Shown here in pieces: positions 25,001-33,782 of a stretch of 64,000 nucleotides of DNA. The notes under the pieces were generated by a model. That model did no database searches, was not told the origin of the DNA, and worked only from the letters and a program-made list of their open reading frames with translations. The position numbers and the translations under genes were made by a program. The stretch comes from Streptacidiphilus anmyonensis (GTDB lineage: Bacteria > Actinomycetota > Actinomycetes > Streptomycetales > Streptomycetaceae): positions 79,720 through 143,719 of the forward strand of contig NZ_BBPQ01000010.1 of assembly GCF_000787855.1 (NCBI RefSeq), written 5' to 3'. Numbering within the stretch: position 1 is the stretch's first letter; every line of letters begins with the position of its first letter.

Positions 25001-25490
25001 GTTCCGCGGCAACCGCATGATTCAGCTCAAGCAAGCCACAGAGGCGCTCGGCAAGCAGGTCGACGAAGCACTCGCGACCAACCGCGCCACTGTGATTGAG
25101 GCCATTGAGGGACGGAAGGCCGAGGTACTCAGCAGCACCTACTACAAGAGCGCCACGGAGGACGCAGGGCAGAGGGTCGTTCGCATGATCGGGCAGATCA
25201 TCGACCAAATCAGCAGCGAAAGGCAGATCGCCCTCATCCGCGAACAGGGGAACAGTTTCGAGGAGAGGACCTATCCTGCACTGCTCGATCAACTCGCCTC
25301 TTCCGCCTGCCTTGTTGGCGGCACCGAAGATCCAGCACCTGCACTCAAACAGACCGTGTCGGTCAAGACCATCACGGTGCCGGATGCCCACGGCGTGCTG
25401 GAGACCACCGAAGATATCGACCGTTACCTCGATGCGCTCCGTAGTGCCCTGCTGTCCACGCTCAACGACGGAAAGCGAATTGCGCTCTGA
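22005..25490 (+). CDS. brxC: BREX ATPase BrxC
   Basis: 1161 aa, a typical length for BrxC/PglY. Walker A is GFFGSGKSHLLKMLAHLLG (G64-S71), and a probable Walker B is LNFFVDEAGQFIG. The N-terminus FAKDVQRPIEGVIKADD and the following DEYVVTNEAAKGLELLLEAY are typical of BrxC (DUF499/P-loop class). The C-terminal half is helical and probably mediates contacts with PglX, PglZ and BrxB. GGAGG stands nine bases before the ATG. Its TGA overlaps the ATG of pglX, so synthesis of the two is coupled. Confidence 0.92.
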   Translation: MKLNGIFAKDVQRPIEGVIKADDTAHLGTEVDEYVVTNEAAKGLELLLEAYTNYTNANGVWISGFFGSGKSHLLKMLAHLLGAVDGQEFPRERVSESFRSKAQDAFLPALLAKADRIPAKSLLFNIDQKATLITKDQADALLKVFVKVFDESRGYYGNQGHVARFERDLDNRGQYGAFKAAYTRIAGRDWAHGREEGVLEEANVAKAYAEVSGLTDGTPTNILTKYRNEYSVSIEDFANEVKAWLDKQDEGFRLNFFVDEAGQFIGSNTHLMLNLQTIAESLNTKCQGRAWVFVTSQEDMDKVVGDRTKQQGNDFSKIQARFRTRVKLTSADVEEVIRKRLLEKNEAGESALAKIYAEQHANFKTLFDFVDGAKTYRNYTDEAHFTGTYPFVSYQFPLFQAAIEGISDHNVFEGRNSSVGERSMLGVVQQVAKDVGDVEVGRLATFDHMFAGIRASLKSAAQRSIDVAERNLDNELAVRLLKALFLVKYVEGFHATPRNLTVLVYDQFGLDLPSLSKQVQEALTLLETQTYVQRNGNVYEYLTNEEQVIEEEIKNVEIDASEASGRVFKILSGDVIRTGKLRYTKNGQDFPFGYKLDDQVYGQQRELTLHFITPEYPFGPEETRMHSAGKDELRVILEPDERALSDLRLLIKTEKYIKRKQTSSLTAIEDQILRSKAAQNVDREKELAVRIRQAVGKAELVINAADVTSAAQDAIARVTDGFQDLVSRTYTQLSLLGGATYSEQQVATFANPDQSGMFNDPSLSKLAAPGDEVFSFVMQRDRLGEQATVKTIVGAFQAKPYGWDLGSIEVVIAWLVGTSRLTIIVDGNPLKRTEVAAVLRNTQKHSHAVVALQKVFDERKVATLRKFCADFFDEPTAPKDPQELARHASDKLRGKLDELKAGVSGSKYPFVEQLAAPIALLEEVVGKPDEWYLTEFGHGDELLDVKESVIDPIQSFLHGGQRAIYDEAATLLAASTNNLGYLPPGSDAEVKRLLEDPNAFRGNRMIQLKQATEALGKQVDEALATNRATVIEAIEGRKAEVLSSTYYKSATEDAGQRVVRMIGQIIDQISSERQIALIREQGNSFEERTYPALLDQLASSACLVGGTEDPAPALKQTVSVKTITVPDAHGVLETTEDIDRYLDALRSALLSTLNDGKRIAL

Positions 25491-28400
25491 TGGAAACCGC
25501 TCCGCTTAAGTCTTTCGCCACCTGGGCGCGCACCGCACTCGTCCGTGAGGTGGCGGCTCGCATCGCCGTCGTGCTCGCCCCTGCCTCGTCAGAGCGTGTC
25601 GAGCAGCGCAGCGCCGTTGCGGCTTTGGAGAAGGCCGTCAATGCGACTGGCGGCGGTGACACGGGGCGCGCCGCCGTAGCGGACAAAGTTGCTTACACCT
25701 GGTTCAACCGCATTATCGCGCTGCGGTTCATGGATGCCAACGGCTACACCGGCATCAACGTCGTCTCATCCGAACGAGGCCGCGAAGGTGGCCAGCCTGA
25801 GGTCCTCGCCGAAGCCAAGCGCGGGAACATTGACAGCACGGTCGTCACCGACAAGCGCACCGTCGAGATCGTGACGACCTTGCTCAACGGCACGCGCCGC
25901 AGCGACGACCCTCAAGGCGAGGCGTACTCACTGCTGCTCGCGGAGTACTGCCGTCACTGGAACCGCTCCATGCCGTTCATGTTTGAGCGCGAGGGCGACT
26001 ACACCGAGCTGCTCATCCCTGCCAACCTACTCGCAGACGACTCTGTGTTGGCCGGTGCTGTCAGCGTACTCACCGAGGACGTCTGCCAAGACGTCGAGGC
26101 CATCGGCTGGCTGTACCAGTTCTACATCTCCGAGCGTAAGGACGAGGTCTTCGCCGGGTTCAAGAAGAACAAGAAGGCCGGCGCTGCCGAGATCCCCGCC
26201 GCCACCCAGCTCTTCACCCCACACTGGATCGTCCGCTACCTCGTCGAGAACTCGCTCGGACGGCTCTGGCTGCTCAACCGGCCGGCCTCGCGGCTTGTCG
26301 ACCGGATGGACTACTACATTGCCCCGATCGACGAGGAAACCGACTACCCCAAGGTCTCCAGCCCCGAAGAGCTGAAGATCATCGACCCCGCATGCGGCTC
26401 CGGCCACATGCTCACCTACGCGTTCGACCTGCTCTATGCCATTTATGAGGAGGAGGGCTACGCGCCGTCTGATATTCCGAGACTCATTCTTGCCAACAAC
26501 CTCCATGGGACCGAGATCGACCCTCGCGCTGGTGCGCTGGCCGCGTTCGCGCTCGTAATGAAGGCGCGAGCACGCCAACGCACGTTCTTTAACAAGCAGA
26601 TCGAACCGAACATCTGCGTACTCGAACCCATCTCGTTCAGGCCGGGCGAGCTGGACCTCCTAGTCACCCGCAGCGGCGACCGTGCTGACGAGGAAGCGTT
26701 CTGGAACCAGTTCCAGCACGCCGACGCCTTCGGGTCGCTTATTCGCCCGCGTGAGGATCTCACTGCGCGGCTTCGCCTTCATCTCGACACGCATCTCTCG
26801 GATACGCGAGACCTTATCGGAAACGATATTGAGGAGCGCGCACGGCGCGTTGTCCTCCAGGCCGAGTACCTGGGTGCCCGATACCACGCGATCGTCGCGA
26901 ACCCCCCGTACATGGGCTCGGGGAACATGAACGCACAACTTAATAGTTTCATTAAGGCGGAGTTCCCTCGTTCGAATTCTGACCTTTTCGCGGCATTCAT
27001 TGACAGAAATATTGACCTCTCCGTCCCGGGCGGACGTGTGGCCATGGTCACCATGCAGTCATGGATGTTTCTGTCGTCATTCGCAAAACTGAGGAAGTGG
27101 ATCGCCGACAGGCATCGGCTCCTTGCAATGGCCCATCTGGGCACCAATGCCTTCGGTAGCATCGGTGGGGAAGTTGTATCCACCACTGCCTTCGTGATCG
27201 GAGTCGACTCGCCACGCGAGTCTACTCTCGGAACATATGTGCGGCTCGCTGGTAGTGCCAATGAATCCGCAAAGGCGGAGGAGTTGCGTAGAATCGCATC
27301 AGGGGGCGCCTCTGCCAATCTCTACCGAGTAAGGAATGCAGATCTTGCTGCGTTGCCGGGTGCGGTGATTGCCTATTGGCTGTCCGAGCCGATGATCAAG
27401 GCCTTCTCGCTCGGGAGGCCTCTCGTGGAGATCGGTGAGCCCCGCCAAGGGCTGATTACCTCCGACAATAATCGATTCACGCGAATCTGGTCCGAAGTCA
27501 GCTGGGGCAGCTTCGGGCGAGGCCTGTCTCGCCAGGAGGCTGCCGATGGCAATTTTCAATGGCTCCCGCTCAATAAGGGGGGTGGCCCTCGAAAATGGTA
27601 TGGAAACCAGGAGTTCGTGGTCAACTGGCGCAATGACGGAGCAGAGATCCGATCATTCGGGATCGAATCTGGAAGGCCGCGATCGCGCGTGCAGAACACC
27701 GCCTACTATTTCCTGCCAGCTGTCTCGTGGTCAAAAATCGGCACCGGAATTCCAACCTTTCGCTACTATCCCGAAGGATTCATTTTCGATGTCGCCGGGA
27801 TGTCGATTTTTGCTTCGGAGCCAACCTTGTTGCACCTGGCCGCCATCTGCAACTCGTCTGTTGCCGGAGCGCTGCTAGCCGCGACCTCTCCTACGCTGAA
27901 CTTCGAAGTCGGCGCGCTTGCGCAACTTCCGGTTGTAGACATTTCGGAAGAATCGCGAAATTCAGTCAACGAACTGGTGCGGCTCCATCGGGCGGATTGG
28001 AACGAGCAGGAGACATCATGGGATTTCAGTTCCCTGAGTATAATCGCTCAAGGCGGGAGCCGGCTTGACGAGGCGGTCAATGAAGAGCTGAACCGAGGCA
28101 TTCGTATCGCCAGTCGTGTGCAAGAGCTTGAGACTCGCCTCAATGTGGAGATTGCCAAGGCGTACGGACTCGAAGGTGAGGTAGAAACAGATGTCCCCCT
28201 ATCGGGGGTAACTCTGAACGGCAATCCGGTTTATCGATTCGGAGCCGGGAAGTCTGCTGCGGAGCAGCGGAAGCTTTATGCGGCAGAGCGGGTCAACGAC
28301 TTGATCTCCTATGCGATCGCCTGCATGTTCGGGCGCTACAGCCTGGATGAGCCGGGGCTGATCCTGGCGGAGCAAGGCGACACGCTGCAAGACTATGCGG

Positions 28401-29017
28401 CCCGAGTGTCGAACCCGTCATTCATGCCTGCTACGGACAACGTGATCCCCATTGTCGACGGTGATTGGTTCGAAGACGACATCGTGGCGCGGTTCCGGCA
28501 GTTTCTGCGTGCAGCCTTCGGTGGGCAGCACTTCGAGGAGAACCTGAAATTCGTCACGGATTCGCTCGGCGTCAAGAATCTGCGCGACTACTTTGTGAAG
28601 TCGTTCTACAAGGACCACGTTCAGCGGTACAAGAAGCGGCCGATCTACTGGCTGTTCTCTAGCCCCAAGGGTTCCTTCAACGCGCTCATCTACATGCACC
28701 GCTACTCGCCGTCCACGGCGTCGACAGTGTTGAACGAGTACCTGCGGGAGTTCAAGGCGAAGCTGGAGGCTAGCCGCCGGCAGCACGAGCGCCGCGCCGT
28801 AGAGCCGGGCACGCCGCGGGAGAAGGCTGGCGCTCAGAAGGAGGTCGACCGCCTGCGGAAGGTGCTGCTCGAACTCGACGAGTACGAGCATGACGTGCTG
28901 TACCCGCTGGCAACCCGGCAGGTGCAGATCGACCTCGATGATGGGGTGAAGGCCAACTACCCGAAGCTCGGTGCAGCCTTGAAGAAGATCCCTGGACTTG
29001 AGGCAAGCGATGACTGA
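25490..29017 (+). CDS. pglX: BREX type 1 adenine-specific DNA methyltransferase PglX
   Basis: 1175 aa. AdoMet motif I is IDPACGSGHML (residues 298-308) and catalytic motif IV is ANPPYMGSGNM (N471-Y474). The N-terminal AYTWFNRIIALRFMDANGYT helix region and VETDVPLSG-type C-terminal spacer regions fit PglX. It modifies the host BREX site and also takes part in defence. The target-recognition part (about 26930-28430) is visibly poorer in GC and uses more A/T-ending codons than the flanks, consistent with exchange of specificity by recombination. The start overlaps the brxC stop. Confidence 0.93.
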   Translation: METAPLKSFATWARTALVREVAARIAVVLAPASSERVEQRSAVAALEKAVNATGGGDTGRAAVADKVAYTWFNRIIALRFMDANGYTGINVVSSERGREGGQPEVLAEAKRGNIDSTVVTDKRTVEIVTTLLNGTRRSDDPQGEAYSLLLAEYCRHWNRSMPFMFEREGDYTELLIPANLLADDSVLAGAVSVLTEDVCQDVEAIGWLYQFYISERKDEVFAGFKKNKKAGAAEIPAATQLFTPHWIVRYLVENSLGRLWLLNRPASRLVDRMDYYIAPIDEETDYPKVSSPEELKIIDPACGSGHMLTYAFDLLYAIYEEEGYAPSDIPRLILANNLHGTEIDPRAGALAAFALVMKARARQRTFFNKQIEPNICVLEPISFRPGELDLLVTRSGDRADEEAFWNQFQHADAFGSLIRPREDLTARLRLHLDTHLSDTRDLIGNDIEERARRVVLQAEYLGARYHAIVANPPYMGSGNMNAQLNSFIKAEFPRSNSDLFAAFIDRNIDLSVPGGRVAMVTMQSWMFLSSFAKLRKWIADRHRLLAMAHLGTNAFGSIGGEVVSTTAFVIGVDSPRESTLGTYVRLAGSANESAKAEELRRIASGGASANLYRVRNADLAALPGAVIAYWLSEPMIKAFSLGRPLVEIGEPRQGLITSDNNRFTRIWSEVSWGSFGRGLSRQEAADGNFQWLPLNKGGGPRKWYGNQEFVVNWRNDGAEIRSFGIESGRPRSRVQNTAYYFLPAVSWSKIGTGIPTFRYYPEGFIFDVAGMSIFASEPTLLHLAAICNSSVAGALLAATSPTLNFEVGALAQLPVVDISEESRNSVNELVRLHRADWNEQETSWDFSSLSIIAQGGSRLDEAVNEELNRGIRIASRVQELETRLNVEIAKAYGLEGEVETDVPLSGVTLNGNPVYRFGAGKSAAEQRKLYAAERVNDLISYAIACMFGRYSLDEPGLILAEQGDTLQDYAARVSNPSFMPATDNVIPIVDGDWFEDDIVARFRQFLRAAFGGQHFEENLKFVTDSLGVKNLRDYFVKSFYKDHVQRYKKRPIYWLFSSPKGSFNALIYMHRYSPSTASTVLNEYLREFKAKLEASRRQHERRAVEPGTPREKAGAQKEVDRLRKVLLELDEYEHDVLYPLATRQVQIDLDDGVKANYPKLGAALKKIPGLEASDD

Positions 29018-31505
29018 GGCATCCGCCGTCCGGTTCCACCTGAAGCGTCGCTTCGACACGCACCGAGTGGTGTTCTGGCATGATCCCGAGGGCGAGTACG
29101 CCGCTGAGCTCGACTCACTCGACTTGGACGGAATCGAGATCGTGCGTGTCGCCAACGACGAGTACGCAGTCAAGAGCTGGCTGTTGCACTTGGAGCCTGA
29201 GGCGAAGTTCCTCGTCTACCGCTCGGGCACCGTGCCGACAGGAATCGGAAACTGGTTGCTCGACCTGGAGTTGGCCTACGGGGTGTTCACCGCCGACCGC
29301 CCTTCGATGCTGCAGCAGGAACTCGGGCTCCCCTCCGACGGCATCGGCGAGGTCGTGCGGGCACACGAGAAGTTCTTCCGGGCCGTCAAGCGGGTGCAGA
29401 GCCTTAAGGCGCTGCTGCATGCCGATGACGACGCCGATAAGTTGCGCGCCAAGATGGCGGCCGTGTTGCTCGAGCAGCGCGAGCACAGTCTGCTGGAGAT
29501 CACCCGCACTCTGCTCATCGAGAACGCCGGCGGTAGCGACGCTAAGTACCGCGCCTTGGCCGACTACGGTCTCGATGAGTTCCACTGGCAGGGTGTCGGC
29601 AGGATCTACGGTTACTTGTCGCAGCGCCCAAGCATCGACGACTTCGTGCTGTGGATGTTCGACCAAGCCATCGCTGGGTTCAAGTCTGAACGTCCCGGCG
29701 GGCTGCGGAATATCCAGCTTGACTTCGGAAGACTGCGCTATGAACCCCGCAGCCAGAAGGCGATGACCACGCTTGCGAAACGCGTCGCTCGCGACCTGGA
29801 CTACGCGCGCCGGATCGAGGACGCAAGCTTCCGAGATCTGCTGGGCAATGACCTGTTCGAGGAAGTCGACCGGAAGATCATCAGCGATCTTGCGCGTGCC
29901 GTTGCCGAGCGCACCATCGCGGCCCGTGAGATCACCGAGGTCATCCGCAGCCGTCAAAGTAGCATCTGGATCGATGGCTACCGCAGGCTCTACGCCGCGA
30001 TCGGCAGCGCTTCCGATCTGCTGACAGCGCTCGGCGGGATAAGCCTGTCCATGCAGTCATTCGACGAGGGCCTGGATCGATACCGGCACGAGTGGTTCCG
30101 CATCGACCAGCTCTACCGCCAGTTCACCCACGCGGCCCGCACCGCCGAATTTACCGGGCCCCTGGAGGGATTGCGAGCACAGGTCGAGTCGTTCTATGCG
30201 AACAAGTTCATGTACACCCTCGGCGCCGCATGGCAGCAGCATGTCGATGGCGTCGACCGGTGGCGTTCCGCCGTCCTCCGGCCTCAGACCTCGTTCTTCG
30301 CCGACCACGTCAGGCCCATCACGCGGGACGGCCGGCGTAAGGCCGTCGTCATCGTCTCCGACGCCCTGCGCTACGAGATCGCCGACGAATTGGGTTCGCG
30401 AATCCGCCAGGAGGACCGTTTCGACGCGACCCTTGATGCTGTTCTGGGTGTGCTGCCGAGCTACACCCAGCTCGGGATGGCCGCGCTCTTGCCACACACC
30501 ACGATCGCACTCTCCGGTAAAGGCGATCTCGTAGATGTGGATGGCCAACCGTCGGCAGGTACTGGCAACCGCAGCAAGATCCTCGCCAGCGTGCGGGGCA
30601 CGGCGATCTCCGCCGAAAGTCTACTCGGCATGACCCGCGATGAGATTCGCGAGTTCTACCGTCAGCACCAGGTGCTGTACGTCTACCACAATCGCATCGA
30701 CGCCATCGGCGACAAGCAGGGCACTGAGCGGCAGGTTTTCGAGGCTGCAGAGAAGACGCTGGAGGAGCTTGTTGACCTGGTCAAGCGCCTCGCAAGCGCC
30801 GATGCAACCAACATCCTTGTGACCGCCGACCACGGGTTCCTCTTTCAAGACTCCGCACTCGACGACGCCGGCTACCTGTCGGTCGCCCCCCAGGGCGACG
30901 ATATCGCCGTGCGGGCACGCCGCTACGTGCTGGGAACAGGGCTGAAACCCGACCCGGCGTTCAAGACGTTCACCTCTGCGCAGCTTGGGCTTGACAGCAA
31001 CTACGAAGTGCAGGTACCGAAGTCGATCCACCGGCTGCGACTCAAGGGCTCGGGCGCGAGATTCGTGCACGGCGGCGCGACTCTCCAGGAGATTGTCCTG
31101 CCCGTGCTGGCAATCAACAGGAGGCGCAAGAGCGATACCCGCTTGGTCAACGTGGAGATCTTGCCTGAATCAGACAAGATCACGACCGGGCAGTTGGTGG
31201 TTAAGCTCTTCCAGACCGAGCCGGTGAGCGAGAAGGTCCAGCCGCGCACCGTACGGGCGGGCCTTTACGTAGGCGAGACCCTCATCTCGAACCATGCCCC
31301 GCTGGTGTTCGACCAGGAGTCGACCGACAAGCGAGACCGCTACCAGAGTGCAGTCATGCTACTAAGCCGGGATGCGAACGACTACAACAACCGGGCGGTC
31401 GAGTTCCGGCTGGAAGAACTGATCCCCAACACCAACCAGTGGCGCGTCTACGCCAAGGCGATGTACACGCTGAAGCGCTCATTCGCCTCGGACTTCGACT
31501 TCTAA
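29010..31505 (+). CDS. pglZ: BREX protein PglZ (alkaline-phosphatase-superfamily)
   Basis: 831 aa from ATG 29010, which overlaps the end of pglX by eight bases; a TTG four codons earlier is less likely. The N-terminal third (FDTHRVVFWHDPEGEYAAEL) is the usual BREX-1 PglZ opening. The PglZ domain carries AVVIVSDALRYEIADEL with metal-ligand candidate D451 and LVTADHGFLFQD with D607 and H608, the two-metal signature of the alkaline phosphatase superfamily. PglZ is a core component of all BREX types. It is followed after 15 bases by brxL. Confidence 0.93.
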   Translation: MTEASAVRFHLKRRFDTHRVVFWHDPEGEYAAELDSLDLDGIEIVRVANDEYAVKSWLLHLEPEAKFLVYRSGTVPTGIGNWLLDLELAYGVFTADRPSMLQQELGLPSDGIGEVVRAHEKFFRAVKRVQSLKALLHADDDADKLRAKMAAVLLEQREHSLLEITRTLLIENAGGSDAKYRALADYGLDEFHWQGVGRIYGYLSQRPSIDDFVLWMFDQAIAGFKSERPGGLRNIQLDFGRLRYEPRSQKAMTTLAKRVARDLDYARRIEDASFRDLLGNDLFEEVDRKIISDLARAVAERTIAAREITEVIRSRQSSIWIDGYRRLYAAIGSASDLLTALGGISLSMQSFDEGLDRYRHEWFRIDQLYRQFTHAARTAEFTGPLEGLRAQVESFYANKFMYTLGAAWQQHVDGVDRWRSAVLRPQTSFFADHVRPITRDGRRKAVVIVSDALRYEIADELGSRIRQEDRFDATLDAVLGVLPSYTQLGMAALLPHTTIALSGKGDLVDVDGQPSAGTGNRSKILASVRGTAISAESLLGMTRDEIREFYRQHQVLYVYHNRIDAIGDKQGTERQVFEAAEKTLEELVDLVKRLASADATNILVTADHGFLFQDSALDDAGYLSVAPQGDDIAVRARRYVLGTGLKPDPAFKTFTSAQLGLDSNYEVQVPKSIHRLRLKGSGARFVHGGATLQEIVLPVLAINRRRKSDTRLVNVEILPESDKITTGQLVVKLFQTEPVSEKVQPRTVRAGLYVGETLISNHAPLVFDQESTDKRDRYQSAVMLLSRDANDYNNRAVEFRLEELIPNTNQWRVYAKAMYTLKRSFASDFDF

Positions 31506-31520
31506 GGAGGGTGTGCAGCC

Positions 31521-33659
31521 GTGAGCGAGGTCAGCCAGGAGGCATCCGCCGGCCCAGTCGCGCCAGTCGATACCGCACCGACGCAGAGCGAATTGGACCG
31601 CAAGATCAACCGGCACTTCCCGGGCGCCGTCGTGCGCAAGGACTTGGTGAAGGCTGTCAAAGGCAATGCCATCGTGCCCTCCTACGTGCTGGAATACCTG
31701 CTTGGGCAGTACGCGGCTTCCGACGACGAGGCCACCATTCAGGCGGGCATCGACACGGTACGCAAGATCCTGGCTGACCACTACGTGCACAGGAACCAGT
31801 CCGAGCTGGTGAAGTCCACGATCCGCGAGCGCGGGCGGCACCGCGTCATCGACAAGGTCACGGCCACACTCAACGAGAAGGACGACGTCTACCAGGCCGA
31901 GTTCGCCAATCTCGGCATCAAGGGCGTGCTCGTCGAGCCCGCCACGATTAAGGCGCACCCGAAGCTGCTCGTCGGAGGAGTCTGGTGCATCTGCGACATC
32001 GAGTACTTCCACGCTGACGACCCGCGGGTTGTGCCGTGGATACTCGGGTCGATCAAGCCCATCCAGTTGTCAAACTTCGACATCGAGGGCTACCTGACGG
32101 CTCGGCGCGCGTTCACCACCGACGAGTGGATCGACTTGCTCGTGCAGTCCATCGGATTCAATCCCGAGTTGTTCGGGAGAAGGGCCAAGCTCATCCAGCT
32201 AGTGCGGCTCATCCCGTTCGTGGAGCGAAACTACAACCTCGTCGAGCTGGGACCCAAGGGCACCGGCAAGTCCCACATCTTCTCGGAGTTCTCGCCCCAC
32301 GGGATGCTCATCTCCGGTGGCGAGGTCACCGTGCCGAAGCTGTTCGTCAACAACGCCAACGGGCGCATCGGCTTGGTCGGCTACTGGGATGTCGTCGCGT
32401 TCGATGAGTTCGCTGGCAAGAAGAAGCGCACCGACAGGGCGCTGGTCGACATCATGAAGAACTACATGGCGAACAAGTCCTTCTCCCGCGGCGTTGAGAC
32501 GCTCGGTGCTGAGGCGTCGATGGTGTTCGTCGGCAACACCTCCCACACCGTGCCGTACATGCTCAAGCACTCCGACTTGTTCGACGAGCTGCCGGAGAGC
32601 TACCACGACTCCGCATATCTCGACCGGCTACACCACTGCATCCCCGGGTGGGAGGTCGACACCATCCGCGGGGAGATGTTCTCGGACGGCTACGGGTTTG
32701 TCGTCGACTACATCGCCGAAGTGCTCAAGTCTATGCGCTCTCAAGACTACTCGGACCGCTACCAGCAGCACTTCTCGCTCTCGTCGGACATCTCGACGCG
32801 TGACCGCGACGGGATCCACAAGACGTTCTCTGGGCTGATGAAGATCCTCTATCCGAACGGTGAGGCGACTCCCGAGGAGATCGAGGAGATTCTGCGGTTT
32901 GCGATCGAGGGGCGCAAGCGCGTCAAGGACCAGATCCTGCGGATCGACTCGACGATGGCCGACGTCAAGTTCGGGTACCTGGACCGGAGCGGAGCCTGGC
33001 ACGCGGTTTCGACTCTGGAAGAGGACGAATACCCGGCGTATTACCATCGTGAGCGCCGCCAAGGTTCCGAGGCTGCTGACAGCGCGACCAAGCCGCCGGC
33101 GGACGCGGCGGTGCCCACCGTCCAGGATGGGACTGCGGATAAGCAAGCGCAGGTCCTGGAGGCTCCGCTGTTCGAGGGGCACCGGGAGTTCCAGGAGAAC
33201 CAGCGGGGCGTCTCGTTCGACGAGCTATTCGCCCCTTACTTGCGGGGAGCCGGGCAGATTACGATCACAGACCCCTACATTCGCCAGTTTCACCAGGCCC
33301 GCAACCTCATGGAACTTATCGAGGGGATCGCCGCCGTCAAGGATGCCGCCGACGAGGTCAACGTTAAGCTCATCACCTCAGAGAGCAATGGTGGTGAGGA
33401 CAAGGTCCGCAAGCAACTTGAACTCCTGCTCAAGGTTAAGCAGGGCGCAGCAGCCGGCGGCATCAACCTCGACGTCTCGTTCACCAACACGATCCACGAC
33501 CGCTCGATCGTCACCGACACCGGCTGGAAGATCGTGCTCGGCCGCGGCCTCGACATCTTCCAGTACGTCACTGGTGACGCGTTCGACCTCGCTACTAGGC
33601 TCCAGGAGTACCGCCAGGTCAAGGCGTTCGGTGTTACCTACATTCGCGCGGGCGGGTGA
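31521..33659 (+). CDS. brxL: BREX AAA+ protein BrxL with C-terminal MIT_C-like domain
   Basis: 712 aa, GTG start with AAGGAGGG upstream. Residues 25-510 are BrxL-like: DRKINRHFPGAVVRKDLVKA, Walker A GPKGTGKS (244-251), HGMLISGGEVTVPKLF, and Walker B WDVVAFDEFAGKKKR (D295, E296). A linker (about 515-560) follows. Residues 562-712 do not look like a Lon protease domain. They carry RGVSFDELFAPYL, ITITDPYIRQFHQARNLMEL, VKLITSES, NTIHDRSI (658-665) and WKIVLGRGLDIF, matching almost motif by motif the MIT C-terminal (PLD-fold) domain of eukaryotic MITD1. BrxL forms DNA-encircling rings in known systems. Last gene of the BREX operon. Confidence 0.9.
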   Translation: MSEVSQEASAGPVAPVDTAPTQSELDRKINRHFPGAVVRKDLVKAVKGNAIVPSYVLEYLLGQYAASDDEATIQAGIDTVRKILADHYVHRNQSELVKSTIRERGRHRVIDKVTATLNEKDDVYQAEFANLGIKGVLVEPATIKAHPKLLVGGVWCICDIEYFHADDPRVVPWILGSIKPIQLSNFDIEGYLTARRAFTTDEWIDLLVQSIGFNPELFGRRAKLIQLVRLIPFVERNYNLVELGPKGTGKSHIFSEFSPHGMLISGGEVTVPKLFVNNANGRIGLVGYWDVVAFDEFAGKKKRTDRALVDIMKNYMANKSFSRGVETLGAEASMVFVGNTSHTVPYMLKHSDLFDELPESYHDSAYLDRLHHCIPGWEVDTIRGEMFSDGYGFVVDYIAEVLKSMRSQDYSDRYQQHFSLSSDISTRDRDGIHKTFSGLMKILYPNGEATPEEIEEILRFAIEGRKRVKDQILRIDSTMADVKFGYLDRSGAWHAVSTLEEDEYPAYYHRERRQGSEAADSATKPPADAAVPTVQDGTADKQAQVLEAPLFEGHREFQENQRGVSFDELFAPYLRGAGQITITDPYIRQFHQARNLMELIEGIAAVKDAADEVNVKLITSESNGGEDKVRKQLELLLKVKQGAAAGGINLDVSFTNTIHDRSIVTDTGWKIVLGRGLDIFQYVTGDAFDLATRLQEYRQVKAFGVTYIRAGG

Positions 33660-33782
33660 TTGAAGTGAGACTGCTTGGCAAGTGACCTGCGGTCAGCAAG
33701 GGCGCGTGTCAGGGTGAGGGGTGAGGTCTCCCAACCCAGCTAGTACCGATCTCTGACACCAGCCCGTGCTCGACCGAAATCG

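Noticed and set aside
20487-33659. BREX type 2 (Pgl system) instead of type 1
   Set aside because: There is no pglW kinase or brxD/brxHI gene; brxA, brxB and brxL are present in the type 1 order.
33660-33782. Terminator between brxL and the Argonaute gene
   Set aside because: Only a weak TGTCAG/CTGACA pairing is visible, too short and too far apart to call with confidence.
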